The notes under the pieces were generated by a model. The model did not search any database and was not told the DNA's origin. It saw only the letters and a list, made by a program, of their open reading frames with translations. From Myxococcales bacterium (GTDB taxonomy: Bacteria > Myxococcota_A > Bradymonadia > Bradymonadales > Bradymonadaceae), in the NCBI GenBank assembly GCA_007120615.1, contig SKNI01000590.1:1-7252 (forward strand): 7,252 nt of DNA, in the 5' to 3' direction. The position numbers and the translations under genes are program-made. Positions 5,547 through 7,252 of this stretch are shown here, piece by piece (position 1 is the first letter of the stretch; every line of letters starts with the position of its first letter).

Positions 5547-6509
5547 ATGATCTATCGCGCCGGATTCGACGTGGGCGGCACCAACGCCCGAGTTCACCTC
5601 TTCGACGAGTCTCTCACCGCCATCGGCGGAAAACGCGAGCGCATTCGCGACGCCACAGGCCCTAAAGAGGTGGCAAAAACCCTGGCGACCCTTCTCGCCG
5701 ACGCCTGCGAAGAATTCGACGTCGACATCGCCGACGTGGGCTCCATCGGGCTGGGCATCGCCGGGCAACTCTCCGCCGACGGCCGCACAGTTCTCAATGC
5801 TCCCAATCTGGGCTGGCGAGACGTAGATTTTGTAGAGTCACTGGAGGAAGCTCTTGGAGATCACGTCGAAAAGACTCCGTCGATCCGAGTCATCAACGAC
5901 CTCAACGCCCAGGTCTGGGGCGAGCATATTGAAGGGGCCGTGGAAGGAGTGGAGGATGTTCTGGCGGTCTACGTGGGCACCGGCGTGGGCGGCGCAATCC
6001 TGGCCGGAGGCTCTCTTGTGAGAGGCGCCGACAACAACGCCGGAGAGATCGGCCACTCCAAGGTGGTCGTCGGTGGAAGACCCTGCGGCTGCGGTGAAAA
6101 CGGCTGCGTGGAAGCCTACGCCGGTGGAATTCACCTGGAGCGGAGGGTGGCCGAAGTCGCCCACAATAACGACGACGAGGCCCTCAACGGGCTGCGAACC
6201 GATGAAGAAAACCATCTGGGCGTCGCCGACGAGTTGGCTCTGGAGCATCCGGAGATCCTGGAGATCTGGGAAGAAGCCACCGATTACCTGGCCATCGTCA
6301 TCGCCAACGCCTGTACTCTTTTAAACCCCAGAGCACTTTTGATCGGCGGCGGCGTCGCCGAGAATTGCACGCTCTTTCGCTCCATGCTTCTCCAAAAAAC
6401 CATTCCCCTGATCCTCCGCGTCGCCCGGGAGAATATCGAAATTCACCAGCCTTCCCTCGGTGATTTCGCGGGCATGTTGGGCGCCGCAGACCTGGCCAAG
6501 AACTCATGA
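5547..6509 (+). CDS. ROK-family sugar kinase, probable glucokinase
   Basis: A 320-residue protein, full length for the ROK family. It has the phosphate-binding DVGGTN (8-13), catalytic Asp118 in INDLNA, the second phosphate loop GTGVGGA (144-150), the sugar-binding/zinc motif GEIGH (Glu167, His170), the zinc cluster CGCGENGC (Cys180, Cys182, Cys187) followed by Glu189, and the adenosine motif LLIGGGVAEN near the C-terminus. All catalytic and zinc residues are present and there is no N-terminal helix-turn-helix, so it is an enzyme and not a ROK repressor. Expected reaction: ATP-dependent phosphorylation of glucose or a similar hexose, feeding glycolysis in the cytoplasm. Exact sugar preference cannot be read from sequence. 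The ATG at 5547 has GAGAGG 8 nt upstream. Its TGA overlaps the next gene by ATGA. Confidence 0.93.
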   Translation: MIYRAGFDVGGTNARVHLFDESLTAIGGKRERIRDATGPKEVAKTLATLLADACEEFDVDIADVGSIGLGIAGQLSADGRTVLNAPNLGWRDVDFVESLEEALGDHVEKTPSIRVINDLNAQVWGEHIEGAVEGVEDVLAVYVGTGVGGAILAGGSLVRGADNNAGEIGHSKVVVGGRPCGCGENGCVEAYAGGIHLERRVAEVAHNNDDEALNGLRTDEENHLGVADELALEHPEILEIWEEATDYLAIVIANACTLLNPRALLIGGGVAENCTLFRSMLLQKTIPLILRVARENIEIHQPSLGDFAGMLGAADLAKNS

Positions 6510-7252
6510 CGTACCAACTCTCCACCTCGCTGACTCTTATTCGACGCCGCAAGGCCACCTTCGAAGTATTCTGGGGCCAGAGATGCCCGGACCGAGTCTT
6601 TCTGGGCGGCTTTCACGCCTATTTTGCAGGCTCCGTGGAATCGGAGGACGCCCAACTTCCCACGGATGACCCGACCAGTTCTACGACGGCTCGCGCTGCC
6701 CTTCGAGAGTGCTTCGAAGAGTGTGGCGTGCTCTTCTCCACGAAGGGGATCAAGCGAGTTCCATTGAAGAACCGAACCCCGAAAACCCTCAAAGACTGGG
6801 GCACATTGGCCACCTCCCGACTTCACCGCTTCGGCACCTGGACCACCCCGCAGTGGCTCACCCCCAACTTCACCACCGCCTTTTACGGGCTCTTGCTCAC
6901 CGACGAAGAAGGGAAGCAACTCGACGATCTCTCAGAACACCTCGACCCTCGCGAATTCTGCGACGGCGCCTGGATCTCCGCCGAAGAGGCCATCGAGCGC
7001 TGGCAGAGAGGCGACGCCTTTTTGACGACCCCGCTCACTAAGATCTTAGTGGCCATCGCCGATTCTTCCGGCACCACCGACGCCCTCCCTTCGGTCCCCG
7101 CGCTGGGCGAAGAGCTCGAGAGCCCGCCCACCTCGGAGACCACCGAGATCTGCGGCGGCGTGGTGCTCTTGCCCTTAAAGACGCTAACCATTCCACCAGC
7201 CACCCACACCAACGCCGTCATCGTCGGCAAAGAAGAGTTCGTCGTCATCGAC
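6506..7252 (+). CDS. Nudix hydrolase fused to MBL-fold metallo-hydrolase, partial at C-terminus
   Basis: The frame is open from the ATG at 6506, which overlaps the ROK stop, to the window edge (249 residues seen). Residues about 5-185 form a Nudix domain of the NUDT7/NUDT19-like kind. GGFHAYFAGSVESED (34-48) and ARAALRECFEECGVL (62-76) together make the Nudix box, split by an insert of about 14-20 residues; the metal-binding core REcfEEcG (Arg67, Glu68, Glu71, Glu72, Gly74) is intact. After an acidic, Pro/Ser/Thr-rich linker (about 186-214), ICGGVVLLPLKTLTIPP and ATHTNAVIVG-VVID match the start of LACTB2-like MBL-fold hydrolases, which usually begin with PPATHTN...VIDPG. The HxHxDH zinc site would lie beyond the window. 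Likely a soluble cytoplasmic hydrolase; Nudix relatives cleave CoA or nucleoside diphosphates, but the substrate is unknown. No strong ribosome site is seen, consistent with translational coupling to the kinase. Confidence 0.85.
   Translation, partial: MTYQLSTSLTLIRRRKATFEVFWGQRCPDRVFLGGFHAYFAGSVESEDAQLPTDDPTSSTTARAALRECFEECGVLFSTKGIKRVPLKNRTPKTLKDWGTLATSRLHRFGTWTTPQWLTPNFTTAFYGLLLTDEEGKQLDDLSEHLDPREFCDGAWISAEEAIERWQRGDAFLTTPLTKILVAIADSSGTTDALPSVPALGEELESPPTSETTEICGGVVLLPLKTLTIPPATHTNAVIVGKEEFVVID

Noticed and set aside
1..7252. CRISPR array, tRNA/rRNA genes, insertion sequence ends, phage or toxin-antitoxin genes
   Set aside because: No spaced repeats, cloverleaf-like sequence, transposase motifs or terminal inverted repeats were seen on either strand.

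Overview
The window reads as ordinary chromosomal DNA from a GC-rich, Gram-negative, environmental bacterium. The gene families fit a myxobacteria-like or Bradymonadales-like (Myxococcota / former Deltaproteobacteria) genome: a lipoprotein joining cytochrome c to a copper monooxygenase, a DUF482 acyltransferase, small outer-membrane beta-barrels and a Nudix-MBL fusion. This placement is inferred from gene content only. There are no RNA genes, transposases, CRISPR arrays, phage genes or rearranged genes.

Layout. (1) 1-1727, minus strand: a RlaP/COG3541-type nucleotidyltransferase (966-1727 plus stop), followed 5 nt later by a secreted lipoprotein (1-957). The lipoprotein has a c-type heme motif and then the first domain of a PHM/DBH-type copper type II monooxygenase. 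It runs off the left edge and is covered on the plus strand by long spurious antisense frames. (2) 1728-1899: a divergent intergenic region. (3) 1900-3066, plus: a DUF482/FemAB-like GNAT-fold acyltransferase. (4) 3067-3269: a convergent intergenic region with a 15-bp perfect stem-loop and a second, degenerate copy of the 3' end of the neighbouring gene. (5) 3270-5425, minus: a probable three-gene operon, outer-membrane beta-barrel A, then a cytoplasmic cyclophilin, then outer-membrane beta-barrel B. Cyclophilin and barrel B overlap by ATGA, and an 18-bp near-palindrome lies between barrel A and cyclophilin. (6) 5426-5546: a compact divergent promoter region. (7) 5547-7252, plus: a ROK-family sugar kinase (probable glucokinase) overlapping by ATGA a Nudix-MBL fusion protein that runs off the right edge.

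How the genes may work together. The window holds several short transcription units, not one pathway. The barrel/cyclophilin unit and the ROK/Nudix-MBL unit diverge from one 121-bp region and could share control. The ROK kinase should phosphorylate glucose or a related hexose in the cytoplasm. The Nudix-MBL protein is probably a soluble nucleotide or CoA-type hydrolase. The copper/heme lipoprotein is the most chemically interesting gene: heme and the copper domain in one chain suggest an oxygenase fed with electrons by its own cytochrome.

I see no clear new multi-gene defence or mobile system. The points most worth a second look are the heme-copper fusion, the in-frame duplicated end of barrel B, the long hairpin, the LacI-like palindrome and the Nudix-MBL fusion.
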